Below, one piece after another: positions 51,155 to 60,004 of a stretch of 64,000 nt of DNA. Source of the stretch: JAWLHU01 sp049325315. Its GTDB lineage: Bacteria > Bacillota > Sulfobacillia > Symbiobacteriales > Symbiobacteriaceae. A model generated the notes under the pieces. The model was not told the origin of the DNA. It ran no database searches and saw only the letters and a list, made by a program, of their open reading frames with translations. The translations under genes and the position numbers were made by a program. Position 1 is the first letter of the stretch; each line of letters begins with the position of its first letter. Location: contig JBMONB010000197.1 in assembly GCA_049325315.1 (NCBI GenBank), positions 1 to 64,000 on the forward strand, read 5' to 3'.

Positions 51155-52168
51155 ATGCATGAACACGACCCGATTCGTGTGGTTCACTGGGGATTGGATC
51201 CGGTAGGGCTCACCGCCGCCCGGCTGGTCTGGCGGCGACCCGGCCTGATGCCGGTGGGCGCCATCTGCCGCGGCGTCGGCAAGGACCTGGGTGACCTGAT
51301 GGGCTTGGGCGAGCGCCTGGGGGTAACGATCAACAACGACCCGGCAGCGGTGCTGCACACCACCGCGCCGGATGTGACCATCATCTCATTTGACCGGCCG
51401 CTGACCGAGGTTGCCCCCATGGTGGAGCAGGCCATGGAAGCCGGCTCCAACGTGATCTGCCTGGCGGGGGAGATGACCTACCCCTGGGCGGTGGATCCCA
51501 AGCTAGCGGAGCGGCTCGATGATATGGCCTACGCCCACGGTGTGACGGTGCTTGGCACGGGGATCAACCCGGGCTTCATTCTCGACAGCCTGGTGATCGC
51601 TCTGACCGGCTGCTGCCTCGACGTGGAGCGAATCAAGGCGAGCCGGGTGATTGGGGCCGGGCCGGGCCAGGTGCGGGGGCATGTGGGCTTCGAGCAGTCG
51701 ATCCACCTGATCGCCGACGCGCTGGGCTGGCCGCTGGAGCGGGTGGAGCAGGAGCAGGCGGCCGGGACGCACCATGCGGCGCACGGTTATATCGACGGGC
51801 GGGTCCGGATTATCTTGGAGCAGGTGGAGCAGGTCGGGGGCGAGGCCGAGGGGATCGCGACGGGCGACTTCATTGACATTGAGGGGCAGCCGCCGGTCCG
51901 CCTGGCGATTCAGCCCGAGATCGATGAGGTAAAGGGGGCGGCTGCCCTGGCGGTCAACATGATCTCCGCGGTGCTGCTCTCGGGGCCGGGGCTGAAGTCG
52001 ATGGCCGAGATGCCGCTGCCCCGTGCGGTTCTGGGCGACCTTCGGCAAATGGCTGACCTGAAGGGACTCACTGTCGATGAGGCATTGGCGCGCGGTTGGC
52101 AGGGTTCTTCTTTGGAGCGGGCGAACTCCATACATCTCAGAGAAAAGGGGGAGTCCGCACAGGGCTGA
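51155..52168 (+). CDS. 2,4-diaminopentanoate dehydrogenase-like oxidoreductase
   Basis: This 337-residue protein matches the dihydrodipicolinate-reductase-like fold of 2,4-diaminopentanoate dehydrogenase. The Rossmann part (IRVVHWGLDPVGLTAARLV) binds NAD(P), and VLGTGINPGFILDSLVIAL and ASRVIGAGPGQVR are family segments. The enzyme oxidises 2,4-diaminopentanoate to 2-amino-4-oxopentanoate in anaerobic ornithine breakdown. The other ornithine-pathway genes (ortA/B, oraS/E) are not in the window, so the assignment is by family only. The ATG at 51155 has GGAGG about 12 bases upstream. It is followed 22 bases later by a membrane protein gene. Confidence 0.8.
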   Translation: MHEHDPIRVVHWGLDPVGLTAARLVWRRPGLMPVGAICRGVGKDLGDLMGLGERLGVTINNDPAAVLHTTAPDVTIISFDRPLTEVAPMVEQAMEAGSNVICLAGEMTYPWAVDPKLAERLDDMAYAHGVTVLGTGINPGFILDSLVIALTGCCLDVERIKASRVIGAGPGQVRGHVGFEQSIHLIADALGWPLERVEQEQAAGTHHAAHGYIDGRVRIILEQVEQVGGEAEGIATGDFIDIEGQPPVRLAIQPEIDEVKGAAALAVNMISAVLLSGPGLKSMAEMPLPRAVLGDLRQMADLKGLTVDEALARGWQGSSLERANSIHLREKGESAQG

Positions 52169-52190
52169 CCCTGCAAGGGGGGGATGAGCA

Positions 52191-53060
52191 ATGCCCATGA
52201 GCCGCTTCTGGAGCACATTCTGGACGGTGCTGGGCTGTCTGCTCCTGATCGGGTGGGTCGCCGGAATCACCGGTGAGGTGGTGGGGCTGTTCGGGCTGCT
52301 TCACCTTGTAGCCCCGACGCTCAATTTCTGGCTGGCGCAGGTTAACCTCACGGTGGTGCCCATCTGGGCAGCCCTTACCTTTATCGACTGGCGCTGGGGA
52401 TGGAAGTCCGACAACGCCGGCCTGCGCCTCTACCCGGCGGCCTGGTTCTGGCTGCTGCCCGGACTTCTGGCCGGCGGGGTGGCCGCCGTAATCGCCACAC
52501 TGATCTCGGGCGGGTCGCTGGCACTGGCGCCCTTGTCCCTGGAATCGGTGGTTCTGCTCCTGCTGATGGCGGCGCAGATCTTCGGGGCGGAGTTAATCTA
52601 CCGAGGGGTGGTCATCTCCCGGCTTCAGACCGACCTCGCAGGCCGTGACCTGCTGATTCTGGCGCTTGCTATCCCCTTTGTATGGACCCTGGCACAGCAG
52701 GTGCTGGCCCGGCTGATCTTTATCAGCCCGGTGCCGGGCACCGGCATTGCCGGCCTGGGCACAGCGGCGGTCTCCATCTTCCTGAGCCTGCTCTTCCTGC
52801 GCACCGACTCGGTCTGGCTGGCTGCCGGCGTGCGGGCGGGGCTGGTGATGATGGCGGCGCTCTTCGGCCTTGGCCGGGGTGGGGATCTTTCGCTTGTTGA
52901 ACCGGGCCTGCTGATCGTCTTCGGCGTCCCGGCAGTGATCTTGCTGCTGATGGAGATCGCCAAGCTGAACAACCTCCGGCGGCCCGGCGGCCCACGGGGC
53001 GGCGGGCGGCAGCGGGTGGTCTACGGCAAGACGGTGCGCGGCCCATGGGGGCCGCACTAG
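52191..53060 (+). CDS. Polytopic membrane protein, CPBP-like
   Basis: This 289-residue protein has about eight membrane helices. A segment near residue 130 (IFGAELIYRGVVISRL) resembles motif 1 of CPBP intramembrane proteases (EExxxR), but only one glutamate is kept, and motif 2 and its histidine are not obvious, so a degenerate or non-catalytic member is likely. The C-terminal tail is basic. The ATG at 52191 has AAGGGGGG about 8 bases before it. It follows the dehydrogenase gene and may share its transcript. Confidence 0.6.
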   Translation: MPMSRFWSTFWTVLGCLLLIGWVAGITGEVVGLFGLLHLVAPTLNFWLAQVNLTVVPIWAALTFIDWRWGWKSDNAGLRLYPAAWFWLLPGLLAGGVAAVIATLISGGSLALAPLSLESVVLLLLMAAQIFGAELIYRGVVISRLQTDLAGRDLLILALAIPFVWTLAQQVLARLIFISPVPGTGIAGLGTAAVSIFLSLLFLRTDSVWLAAGVRAGLVMMAALFGLGRGGDLSLVEPGLLIVFGVPAVILLLMEIAKLNNLRRPGGPRGGGRQRVVYGKTVRGPWGPH

Positions 53061-53116
53061 GCTGTGACCGGTTGGGGCAGACTACACCTGAACCTGAGCG
53101 CAGGAGGGATCGCCCC

Positions 53117-53290
53117 ATGGACCCGAAGCAACCTCTCAGCTACTCACGCCTGGGTCCCATGGACCCCAGGCAGGGGCGCTATGAACTGGCAGAAGAGCTG
53201 GCGGCGCCTGTTCCGCCAGCCGGCGAGGCGACGGGTCGCCCCCGGCGGGGGCGGCTGCGCCGTTTGCGGAGACGGAGGGGCAGGGAGTGA
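53117..53290 (+). CDS. Possible small basic protein
   Basis: This 57-residue frame has a good ribosome site (CAGGAGGG, about 8 bases before ATG 53117) and a basic, arginine-rich C-terminus (RPRRGRLRRLRRRRGRE). A different frame (start about 53181, ending at 53309) also encodes a short peptide with a CAVCGDG pair. The arginine-rich composition may simply reflect high GC. At most one of the two can be real. No other gene is seen in the 291-base gap. Confidence 0.3.
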   Translation: MDPKQPLSYSRLGPMDPRQGRYELAEELAAPVPPAGEATGRPRRGRLRRLRRRRGRE

Positions 53291-53351
53291 TCCCTGCCTT
53301 CCCCTATGAGTGGGCATGCTATCTGTGAGACTGGAGCGGGAGGTGTCTCCC

Positions 53352-54785
53352 TTGGCTGACCTGATCTACACGGCCCTGGTGCCGCATCCGCCGATTCTGA
53401 TTCCCGCCGTTGGCGGAGAGGAGTCCGAGCGGGTGCATACCACCCGGGATTCGCTCCTCCGGCTGGCTGCCGAACTGCGTGACGCGGCGCCGGAGGTGGT
53501 GGTGATCATCTCGCCCCACGGCCCGGTCTTCTCCGACGCCATCGCCATTCACCGGCTGGATGCGATCAGTGGCGATCTGAGCGAGTATGGCGCTCCAGAC
53601 CTCACCTTCTCAGTGGAGATCGACCAGCGTCTGGGCGACCTTTTGGTGGCAGAGGCCGGCGACGCCCGGATTCCCGTGGCGCCGGTGACGTCGGAGTGGG
53701 CGGCGGAGTGGGAGGCGGAGCGGCTGGACCACGGGACGATGGTGCCGCTCTACTTCTTGCGGGAGGCGGGTTGGACCGGGCCGGTTCTCCCCATCGCCGT
53801 GGGGATGCTTCCCCCGGTGCAGCTCTATGCCTTTGGCCAGGCGCTTCAGCGGGCGATCGACCGGTCTGGCCGTCGTACCGCTGTGCTGGCGAGCGGCGAC
53901 CTCTCCCACCGGTTGAGCGAGGAGGGACCCGACGGTTTCTCCCCGGACGGGGCGCAGTTCGATCGGGCGGTGGTGGAGGCCCTGGGCCGGGGCGACCTGG
54001 CCGCCCTGTTCGCCATCGACCCGGACCTGCGGGAGCGGGCCGGCGAGTGCGGATACCGCCCGCTGCTGATGCTGGCGGGGGTGCTAGATGGCCTGAAGGT
54101 GAAGCCCCTGGTCTACTCCTATGAGCACCCCTTCGGCGTTGGCTACTCCGTGGCCGCCCTGGAGCCCGCCGGACCCGACCCCACGAGGCAGATTCGCTCC
54201 GAACTGGAGCGGGTGCGCACCGAGCGGATTCACCAGCGCCGGGAGGCGGCGCATTCGGTGGCACGGCTGGCCCGGGCAGCGCTGGAGCACTATGTGAAGA
54301 CCGGGCTTGAGATCGATTTCTCCGCCGGCGCCCCCCATGAGGGCACCGCCCCGTGGGTGCTGCCCGACGACCTGCCCGACCAGGCGGGCGTCTTCGTCAC
54401 CCTCACAGTAGATGGCGACCTGCGCGGCTGCATGGGCAGCACGGGTCCGACCGAGCCAAGCCTGGCGCTGGAGATTGTGCGCAACGCCATTCAGGCCGGC
54501 GTGCAGGATCCGCGCTTCTCCCCGGTGGAGGAGGAGGAGCTGCCCTACCTGGAGTACAAGGTCGATCTGCTGGAGGAGCCCGAGCCCGCCACCCTGGAGC
54601 AGTTGGACCCCCGAGTTTACGGGGTGGTGGTGCAAAAGGGAGAGGAGTTCGGTCTGCTCCTGCCCGACCTGCCGGGCATTGCCACCGCTGAGCAGCAGGT
54701 GGCCATCGCCTGCCGCAAGGCGGGGCTCGAGCCCGAAGAGCCAGGCATCGAACTCTATCGCTTCCGGGTCCGCCGCTTCCTTTGA
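53352..54785 (+). CDS. MEMO-like / AMMECR1 fusion protein
   Basis: This 477-residue protein joins two domains. Residues 1-275 are a class III extradiol-dioxygenase/MEMO-like fold (LVPHPPILIPAVGG at the start, VIISPHGP, VLASGDLSHRL). Residues about 300-477 are AMMECR1 (LPDQAGVFVTLTVDGDLRGCMGS near residue 330, PRFSPV and the final GIELYRFRVRRF). In many prokaryotes these and a radical-SAM protein form the AmmeMemoRadiSam set; no radical-SAM gene is adjacent here. The start is TTG 53352, with GGGAGGTG about 6 bases before it. Function unknown. Confidence 0.9.
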   Translation: MADLIYTALVPHPPILIPAVGGEESERVHTTRDSLLRLAAELRDAAPEVVVIISPHGPVFSDAIAIHRLDAISGDLSEYGAPDLTFSVEIDQRLGDLLVAEAGDARIPVAPVTSEWAAEWEAERLDHGTMVPLYFLREAGWTGPVLPIAVGMLPPVQLYAFGQALQRAIDRSGRRTAVLASGDLSHRLSEEGPDGFSPDGAQFDRAVVEALGRGDLAALFAIDPDLRERAGECGYRPLLMLAGVLDGLKVKPLVYSYEHPFGVGYSVAALEPAGPDPTRQIRSELERVRTERIHQRREAAHSVARLARAALEHYVKTGLEIDFSAGAPHEGTAPWVLPDDLPDQAGVFVTLTVDGDLRGCMGSTGPTEPSLALEIVRNAIQAGVQDPRFSPVEEEELPYLEYKVDLLEEPEPATLEQLDPRVYGVVVQKGEEFGLLLPDLPGIATAEQQVAIACRKAGLEPEEPGIELYRFRVRRFL

Positions 54786-54814
54786 AGCTCGGGCCTCCTT
54801 TTTTGCCCTCCCGG

Positions 54815-54848
54815 TGTATAATTATGCTTGTCAGATGCATAGTTATGC
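54815..54848 (+). promoter_or_regulatory. Pair of ARG boxes overlapping the argF promoter
   Basis: TGTATAATTATGC (54815-54827) and TGCATAGTTATGC (54836-54848) share the pattern TGYATARTTATGC and start 21 bases apart, as expected for two 18-bp ArgR boxes with a 3-bp spacer. A TATAAT (-10-like, 54817-54822) lies inside the first box. Binding of ArgR would thus block the argF promoter when arginine is high. Confidence 0.72.
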
Positions 54849-54898
54849 GCTACACTCTTCCATATATCACGGACGGCAAGACATGGGAGGCGGGGCGC

Positions 54899-55837
54899 AT
54901 GAAGGTGATGGCGCTGAAGGGGCGGGATTTCATCTCCGTTCACGACTGGAGCCGGGATGAGCTGGCCGAGGCTCTGGACCTGGCCCAGTGGCTGAAGGAG
55001 CGGCAGAAGCTGGGCCTGCGGGAGGAGCCCTTGAAGGGCAAGACCCTGGGTATGTACTTTGCCAAGCCCTCCACCCGCACCCGCCTCTCTTTCGAGGTCG
55101 GGATTCAGCAGTTAGGCGGTTACGGGCTCTTCCTCTCTGCGGCCGATATGCAGCTACGGCGGGGGGAGACGATCGCTGACACCGCCCGGGTGATGAGCCG
55201 CTACCTGGACGGGATCATGATTCGGACCTTTGCTCATAACGATGTGGTGGAGCTGGCCCAGTGGGCCGATATCCCTGTGATCAACGGCCTGACCGACGAG
55301 GAGCACCCCTGCCAGGTGATGGCCGACCTGCTGACCATTCGGGAGCGGTTCGGCCCGTTGGGCGGGCTGAAGATGGCCTACGTGGGCGATGGCAACAACA
55401 TGGCCCACAGCCTCATGGACGGCGGCGCCAAGTTCGGTATGCACGTGGTGATTGGCTGTCCCGAGGGCTATACCCCCGACCCCGACCGGGTGGCCCGGGC
55501 CCGGGAGGTGGCCGCCCGGTACGGCGGGCTGATCGAGGTGGTCCAGGACCCGGCGGCGGCGGTGACCGGGGCGAATGTGGTCTACACCGACGTCTGGACC
55601 AGCATGGGGCAGGAGGAGGAGTCCGCCCGGCGGCTGGCCGCCTTTGCTGGCTACCAGATCGATGAGCAGCTGATGAGCCTGGCCGACCCGGGCGCCATCT
55701 TCCTGCACTGCCTTCCTGCCCACCGGGGCGAAGAGGTGGCGGCCGAGGTAATCGACGGCCCACAGTCGGTGGTCTTCGACCAGGCGGAGAACCGGCTGCA
55801 CGCCCAGAAGGCGATCATGGCCCTGATTATGGGCTAG
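54899..55837 (+). CDS. argF: Ornithine carbamoyltransferase
   Basis: This 312-residue enzyme makes citrulline from ornithine and carbamoyl phosphate in arginine synthesis. The carbamoyl-phosphate loop is PSTRTRLSFE (residues 57-66), followed by EEHPCQVMADLLT (about 134-146) and FLHCLPAHRGEEV with the ornithine-site cysteine (about 270-282). The start is ATG 54899, with GGGAGG 8 bases upstream; a longer frame would run into the operator. It is the only arg gene in the window. Transcription is probably controlled by the ARG boxes directly upstream, and a strong terminator follows. Confidence 0.96.
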   Translation: MKVMALKGRDFISVHDWSRDELAEALDLAQWLKERQKLGLREEPLKGKTLGMYFAKPSTRTRLSFEVGIQQLGGYGLFLSAADMQLRRGETIADTARVMSRYLDGIMIRTFAHNDVVELAQWADIPVINGLTDEEHPCQVMADLLTIRERFGPLGGLKMAYVGDGNNMAHSLMDGGAKFGMHVVIGCPEGYTPDPDRVARAREVAARYGGLIEVVQDPAAAVTGANVVYTDVWTSMGQEEESARRLAAFAGYQIDEQLMSLADPGAIFLHCLPAHRGEEVAAEVIDGPQSVVFDQAENRLHAQKAIMALIMG

Positions 55838-55844
55838 CAAGCAA

Positions 55845-55876
55845 GAACCGCCCACCCCGGCTGGGGTGGGCGGTTC
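55845..55876 (+). terminator. Intrinsic terminator
   Basis: GAACCGCCCACCCC pairs perfectly with GGGGTGGGCGGTTC. It ends argF 7 bases after the stop. The T tract is short (TTCGTTG). Confidence 0.75.
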
Positions 55877-55931
55877 GTTGCATATCGGCGGAGCGTCGAT
55901 GTCAGGGAAGTGAGTTGCTGCGTCGTTCTGG

Positions 55932-56462
55932 TTAGGCTGAGGCCTTTGCCGTTGCTTCCTTGCCGCCGAGAAGCTTATCCATGAAGTTCCGATACATCGG
56001 GCGGAACCAGTAGTCGACGCCGAGGTAGCCAGCGTAGGCGCCGCCAGCGGCCACGATGATGACCTGCAGGGCGAAGAGGTTCGGGTTGGAGCTGGTGGTG
56101 CCGCTCATCAGGAAGGCGAAGTTCATGATCATGCCCATGGTGGCAGAGAAAATGGTGGCGAAGCCAAGGATCAGGGCGAGACCGACCAGAACCTCACCGT
56201 AGGCGACCAGGAAGCTGAAGAGTCCCGCGTTCGGCAGAGCGACACCCTCCAGGAAGTCAGCCCACCAACCCTGGACGATCGGCTTGGCGCCTTCCTTGGC
56301 CGGAACCGACTTGGCGATGGCGCCCTTGATGAAGCCGGAGGCGTCGAACGGCTTGGCGCCGAAGGCCTTCTTCCAACCGGCGGTCAACCAGGCGTAGCCG
56401 ACATAGAGACGGAGAGCGAGCCAAATCCAGCTACCCTTCGGACCCTGGAAGTACTCCATCAT
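55932..56462 (-). CDS. DoxX-family membrane protein
   Basis: This 176-residue protein has four membrane helices and the DoxX pattern: IWLALRLYVGYAWLTAGWKKA at the N-terminus, AYGEVLVGLALILGFAT, and FAFLMSGTTSSNPN. DoxX/DoxD proteins are tied to thiosulfate:quinone oxidoreductase in some archaea and to other redox roles in bacteria; here no TQO partner is present. AGGAGG lies 7 bases before the ATG. A perfect palindrome lies about 90 bases upstream of the gene. Its codon use is more like a well-expressed gene than its neighbours. Confidence 0.85.
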   Translation of the reverse strand: MMEYFQGPKGSWIWLALRLYVGYAWLTAGWKKAFGAKPFDASGFIKGAIAKSVPAKEGAKPIVQGWWADFLEGVALPNAGLFSFLVAYGEVLVGLALILGFATIFSATMGMIMNFAFLMSGTTSSNPNLFALQVIIVAAGGAYAGYLGVDYWFRPMYRNFMDKLLGGKEATAKASA

Positions 56463-56550
56463 ACAATCTCCTCCTCAAAAGATAATCATGATGGCCTGAA
56501 AGGATCTCGTTTCCGGATCGGTACTCGGAGTCGTTGTTATTACGAACTCC

Positions 56551-56567
56551 TTACAGCCACACTGTAA
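56551..56567. promoter_or_regulatory. Palindromic site upstream of the DoxX-family gene
   Basis: TTACAG-N5-CTGTAA is a perfect 6-5-6 inverted repeat, about 90 bases before the start of the DoxX-like gene (- strand). It could be an operator; the regulator is unknown. Confidence 0.35.
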
Positions 56568-56728
56568 CATGTAAGTGACCGCGCTCACTATCCACCCTTG
56601 TGGTTAAATTCTCTTAGCCTCTAAGCCCATAGTCGGGCTGACGCGTAGTCTATCGATGGTCTTCGGTGGAGAACCCATTGGTACTTCGATGAAGTCTAAA
56701 TGGATAGACCGATAGGGGGGATGGGTTG

Positions 56729-57997
56729 GTGGATCGATGGGGGTCTCTCTACCTTGCGGCTTGCGCCGCACTGGGGGACGAGAACCGGGCTGGAGACCTT
56801 CTCCTGCAAGCCCGGGACGAGGATCATTTGGAGTCGATGCTGCGGCAGTATGGGGAGCTGCCGCCTGCGCTGCCGGCGCCTGCGCCGGACACATTAGACC
56901 ATGTGGCCTACCTGCGCCGCAGGGCTCGCCTGCGCCGGCTGCTGACCAAGATATGGACAGGCGGCGCCATGGTCGCAGCGGCGGCGGCTGTGGTGGGGCT
57001 GCTCCTCTGGCGCGGCGGGGAGCCCCCGGCCGAGCCGGTCTATGCCGTACCGGCTATTGCGAGCCTCACCCGGGACAACCTGGAGCTGCAGGTCCACCGG
57101 GCGGAGGCGGCGCCCGGGGCCGTGACCATCTGGTGGTCGTTGTCGGGGCGCGGGGTCGGTCTGGCGTCCGAGGCCCCGTCCATGATCGTAGGTCTGTTCG
57201 ACCGGTGGCAGAGCCCGGAGGAGGAGAACGTGACCTTCAGGCGGGTCAACCGCGACCTGGTCTACGGCAAGACCGTCGTGGAGGAGGTAGTGGACCGGCC
57301 TACCCATGCGCAGTTGGTACTGGTCTCGCAGAATACCCGGTTCGCTTTGGGGTTTGAGGTAGACCGCAGCTCCCTGGCGCAGCTGGAAAGGCATATCCCC
57401 GTGCAGCAGGTGATGAGCCGGGCAGGGGTGGGGCTGTTGGTCCGGGAGGTGGTTCAGGGACCAGGCTACACACGTCTGGTCTACGAGCCCTGGCAGGAGA
57501 AGGACTCCCCGTTCCGGCTCCTCTCGGTGCCTCTCATTGACCAGGTCGTGACCGACCAGGGAGCGGTCCCGGTACGGGATCCCAACACGCTCCCGCTGCG
57601 CCTGGGGCCGGTCGACCACCAGGCCACGGAGCTGCGCTTGGAGACCCACCGGGCGCTGCGGGTAGAGGCGAACCTGCGCCTGCCGCTGCGGCAGGGAGCA
57701 AAAGAGCCCCTGACAGGGCTGAAGGTGACAGGGGTCAAGGAGACCTTGCCGGGCGTTTCCGAGTTTACCCTTGTCTCAGAGGGGCCGGCTGTGGCGGTTG
57801 AGACCTTCCGGGTGGCCAGCCACGAGGGTGGTTATGTCCAGCGGTCCCGCTGGGGCGCTGGTTCGCCGGTGCCTCTGAAGGGTGGTCCTGCGGCGACCTT
57901 TACTGTGACACACCCGCTCGGAGCAAGAGGAGAGCTACAACTGCATCTGGAGACCCTGTGGCTCGCTCCTCCCGCGGGGATTAAAATCCACTTGTAA
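56729..57997 (+). CDS. Membrane protein with sigma-region-2-like N-terminus (paralogue of 50326-51045)
   Basis: This 422-residue protein has an N-terminal segment (LYLAACAALGDENRAGDLLLQA) similar to the start of the 239-residue protein at 50326 and reminiscent of ECF sigma region 2. A membrane helix follows (MVAAAAAVVGLLLW, about 80-94), then about 325 residues of outer beta-rich sequence. A shared segment is LELQVHRAEAAPGAVTIWWSLSG here and LTLAIYQAEVTP...IAIWWEVTG in the paralogue. Function unknown; the layout fits a single-pass sensor or regulator. GTG 56729 is preferred because AGGGGGG lies about 8 bases before it. Confidence 0.7.
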   Translation: MDRWGSLYLAACAALGDENRAGDLLLQARDEDHLESMLRQYGELPPALPAPAPDTLDHVAYLRRRARLRRLLTKIWTGGAMVAAAAAVVGLLLWRGGEPPAEPVYAVPAIASLTRDNLELQVHRAEAAPGAVTIWWSLSGRGVGLASEAPSMIVGLFDRWQSPEEENVTFRRVNRDLVYGKTVVEEVVDRPTHAQLVLVSQNTRFALGFEVDRSSLAQLERHIPVQQVMSRAGVGLLVREVVQGPGYTRLVYEPWQEKDSPFRLLSVPLIDQVVTDQGAVPVRDPNTLPLRLGPVDHQATELRLETHRALRVEANLRLPLRQGAKEPLTGLKVTGVKETLPGVSEFTLVSEGPAVAVETFRVASHEGGYVQRSRWGAGSPVPLKGGPAATFTVTHPLGARGELQLHLETLWLAPPAGIKIHL

Positions 57998-58233
57998 GTG
58001 AGAAAACTCCGCCGGCTTCCCCCGGCGGGCGGCTCCCTTTGAAGGACGACTCAGAAATCGTCAGGATTTTGCTACACAACAACAGGTAAACATACCCTAC
58101 ATACCGAATAGCCATAGGTACGACTATCCACAGACCGGAACGCTACTCCCTTCAATTGTTAGACTTTTCGTAAACAATCAAGGTAATCAAGTAGTTTGCC
58201 TGGGTGGTATATGTAAGTGGAGGTAATGAACCG

Positions 58234-59835
58234 GTGGCAACCTGTGCACTCTTTATCGACTACGAAAATGTTGTCCGATCGTTAAGAGGACAGAACATTA
58301 ACCCCACGCATAAACAACTAGCCGAGATTTTCAAGACAGAAGCGCTTAAGTATGGGGAAATGGTCTATGCGCGCGCCTACGCTCCGTGGGACATTTACCC
58401 GGAGGCCATGTCCATCTTCGATCGGAATGACATCAAGCCCGAGTACGTAGAGGGTGGGCGCAAGGATAACGCCGACCTGGTCATGAGCCTGGAGATACAA
58501 GAATTCTTGCGGATTCCGGGACGCGATGCCGATACCTTCATCTTGGTGACAGGCGACGGTGACTTCGTTCACGTCATTCGCATTCTTCAGCAGGAGAAAA
58601 AGCGGGTGGTCGTCTGGGGAGTGGAGGGATCCATCAGCAATCGGCTGACGACGCGCGTCGGCGAGTTGGTGAACATACAGGACTTCCTTGAGCACTACGG
58701 CGTAATGCCCGGGGGCAACGGCAACGGTCCTGAAGTCGCTGTTCGGGTGACGCCTCGCCCCGACGGCCCGCCCGCGAAGGATACCCCCACCCGGGCCCTG
58801 ATTATCCGGGCCGAAGCGGTCATGCTCAACCGGGGCTGGGTACAGGTGCCCTTCCTGACCCTACTCCATGAGATGTCGACCTCGAACATCTTCGGCGAGG
58901 ACAGCGAGGCCCGGCGGATTCTGATCGTCCGAGCGCTGGAGATGGGGATTCTCGAGACAAAGAAGCAGCCCAACCCGAAGCGTCCGGGCACAGATACCAC
59001 CTTCATCTTGCTAAAAAAGGAGAGCCCGACGGTTGCCCATACCCTGAAGGCGGTCTCCCTGGTGGTTCACCACATGCGCCAGGTCCTCTCCGCCATGCCG
59101 GGGGCGAACTGGGTGGCATACAGCCTCCTGGACAAGGCGCTTAGCAGCGACCCGTTCATGCCCCAGGGGGCTGCCGGGGAGGTGGAGCGCCGCAGCTGGA
59201 TCGATCTGTGCATCGCCGAGGGGCTGCTCCGACTGGAGCGGAGGGAAAACCCCAAGAACCCGGAGTTCCCGACCTCGGCCCTCTACCTTTCGGAGGAACA
59301 TCCTCTGGTGCAGCAGTATGTTCCCGGTGAGGATCTGACGCCGCTGATCCGACGGTTGATCATCTTCATGGACCACTACCTGACCCGCACCGGCTATATG
59401 TGGATGTCGATGGGCCTCCTCCGCCGCAATCTCGCTTCCTTTGGCCAGCGGGAGATGGAGCGCTCGATTCGGCTGGCCAACGAGTCCGGCATCCTCCTGA
59501 TTCGCCAGCAGCCCAACCAGTTCGGGGTTCGTCCCACCACCGGGGCCTATGTCGACCTGGAACATCCGATGGTGGTAGAGACCCTGACCATGCGCGACCG
59601 GGTGCTCGATGAACTGCTCGACCTATACAGCAGTGGCGATGTGGTCGCCTCTCCCTCGCTGGAGAGCCGGCTGGCCGCCGTAGAGTGGGAGGTTGGGCTG
59701 AGCGCCGAGGCGTGGATCGACTTGCTTATTGGACAGCAGATTCTCAGCACGACGACCACCGTTGAGGGAGAGAGTGGATACCTCCTCAACCGCCAGCATC
59801 CAGTGGTAAGCCGGCGTGCCAGTGTGGTGACCTAG
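58234..59835 (+). CDS. NYN-domain protein with C-terminal helical repeats
   Basis: This 533-residue protein starts with a LabA/NYN (PIN-like) domain, residues about 1-155: ALFIDYENVV with the first Asp, KDNADLVMSLEIQ, and FILVTGDGDFVHVIRIL with the acidic cluster. NYN domains are ribonuclease-like or RNA-binding. The remaining part has several winged-helix-like segments of about 80-90 residues, each ending in a strand such as TSALYLSEEHPLVQQ or TGAYVDLEHPMVVET, so a repeat architecture is likely. GGAGG lies about 10 bases before GTG 58234. A role in RNA handling is inferred. Confidence 0.85.
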   Translation: MATCALFIDYENVVRSLRGQNINPTHKQLAEIFKTEALKYGEMVYARAYAPWDIYPEAMSIFDRNDIKPEYVEGGRKDNADLVMSLEIQEFLRIPGRDADTFILVTGDGDFVHVIRILQQEKKRVVVWGVEGSISNRLTTRVGELVNIQDFLEHYGVMPGGNGNGPEVAVRVTPRPDGPPAKDTPTRALIIRAEAVMLNRGWVQVPFLTLLHEMSTSNIFGEDSEARRILIVRALEMGILETKKQPNPKRPGTDTTFILLKKESPTVAHTLKAVSLVVHHMRQVLSAMPGANWVAYSLLDKALSSDPFMPQGAAGEVERRSWIDLCIAEGLLRLERRENPKNPEFPTSALYLSEEHPLVQQYVPGEDLTPLIRRLIIFMDHYLTRTGYMWMSMGLLRRNLASFGQREMERSIRLANESGILLIRQQPNQFGVRPTTGAYVDLEHPMVVETLTMRDRVLDELLDLYSSGDVVASPSLESRLAAVEWEVGLSAEAWIDLLIGQQILSTTTTVEGESGYLLNRQHPVVSRRASVVT

Positions 59836-59862
59836 CCCTTACTCCGTCAATCTGCATAGCCC

Positions 59863-59893
59863 GTGACGCCTGGTCGATCGGACCAGGCGTCAC
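59863..59893 (+). terminator. Intrinsic terminator
   Basis: GTGACGCCTGGTC pairs perfectly with GACCAGGCGTCAC and is followed by TCTTTCC. It ends the NYN gene. Confidence 0.8.
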
Positions 59894-60004
59894 TCTTTCC
59901 CCGGTCACGCGCCCTACTGCTTTCTTCGAGACTTTTCGCTCATGCAGGTAACCTGCTCACCGTGTTACGCTATATATGTAGCCACAGGTGAGGAGGTGGT
60001 CTCC

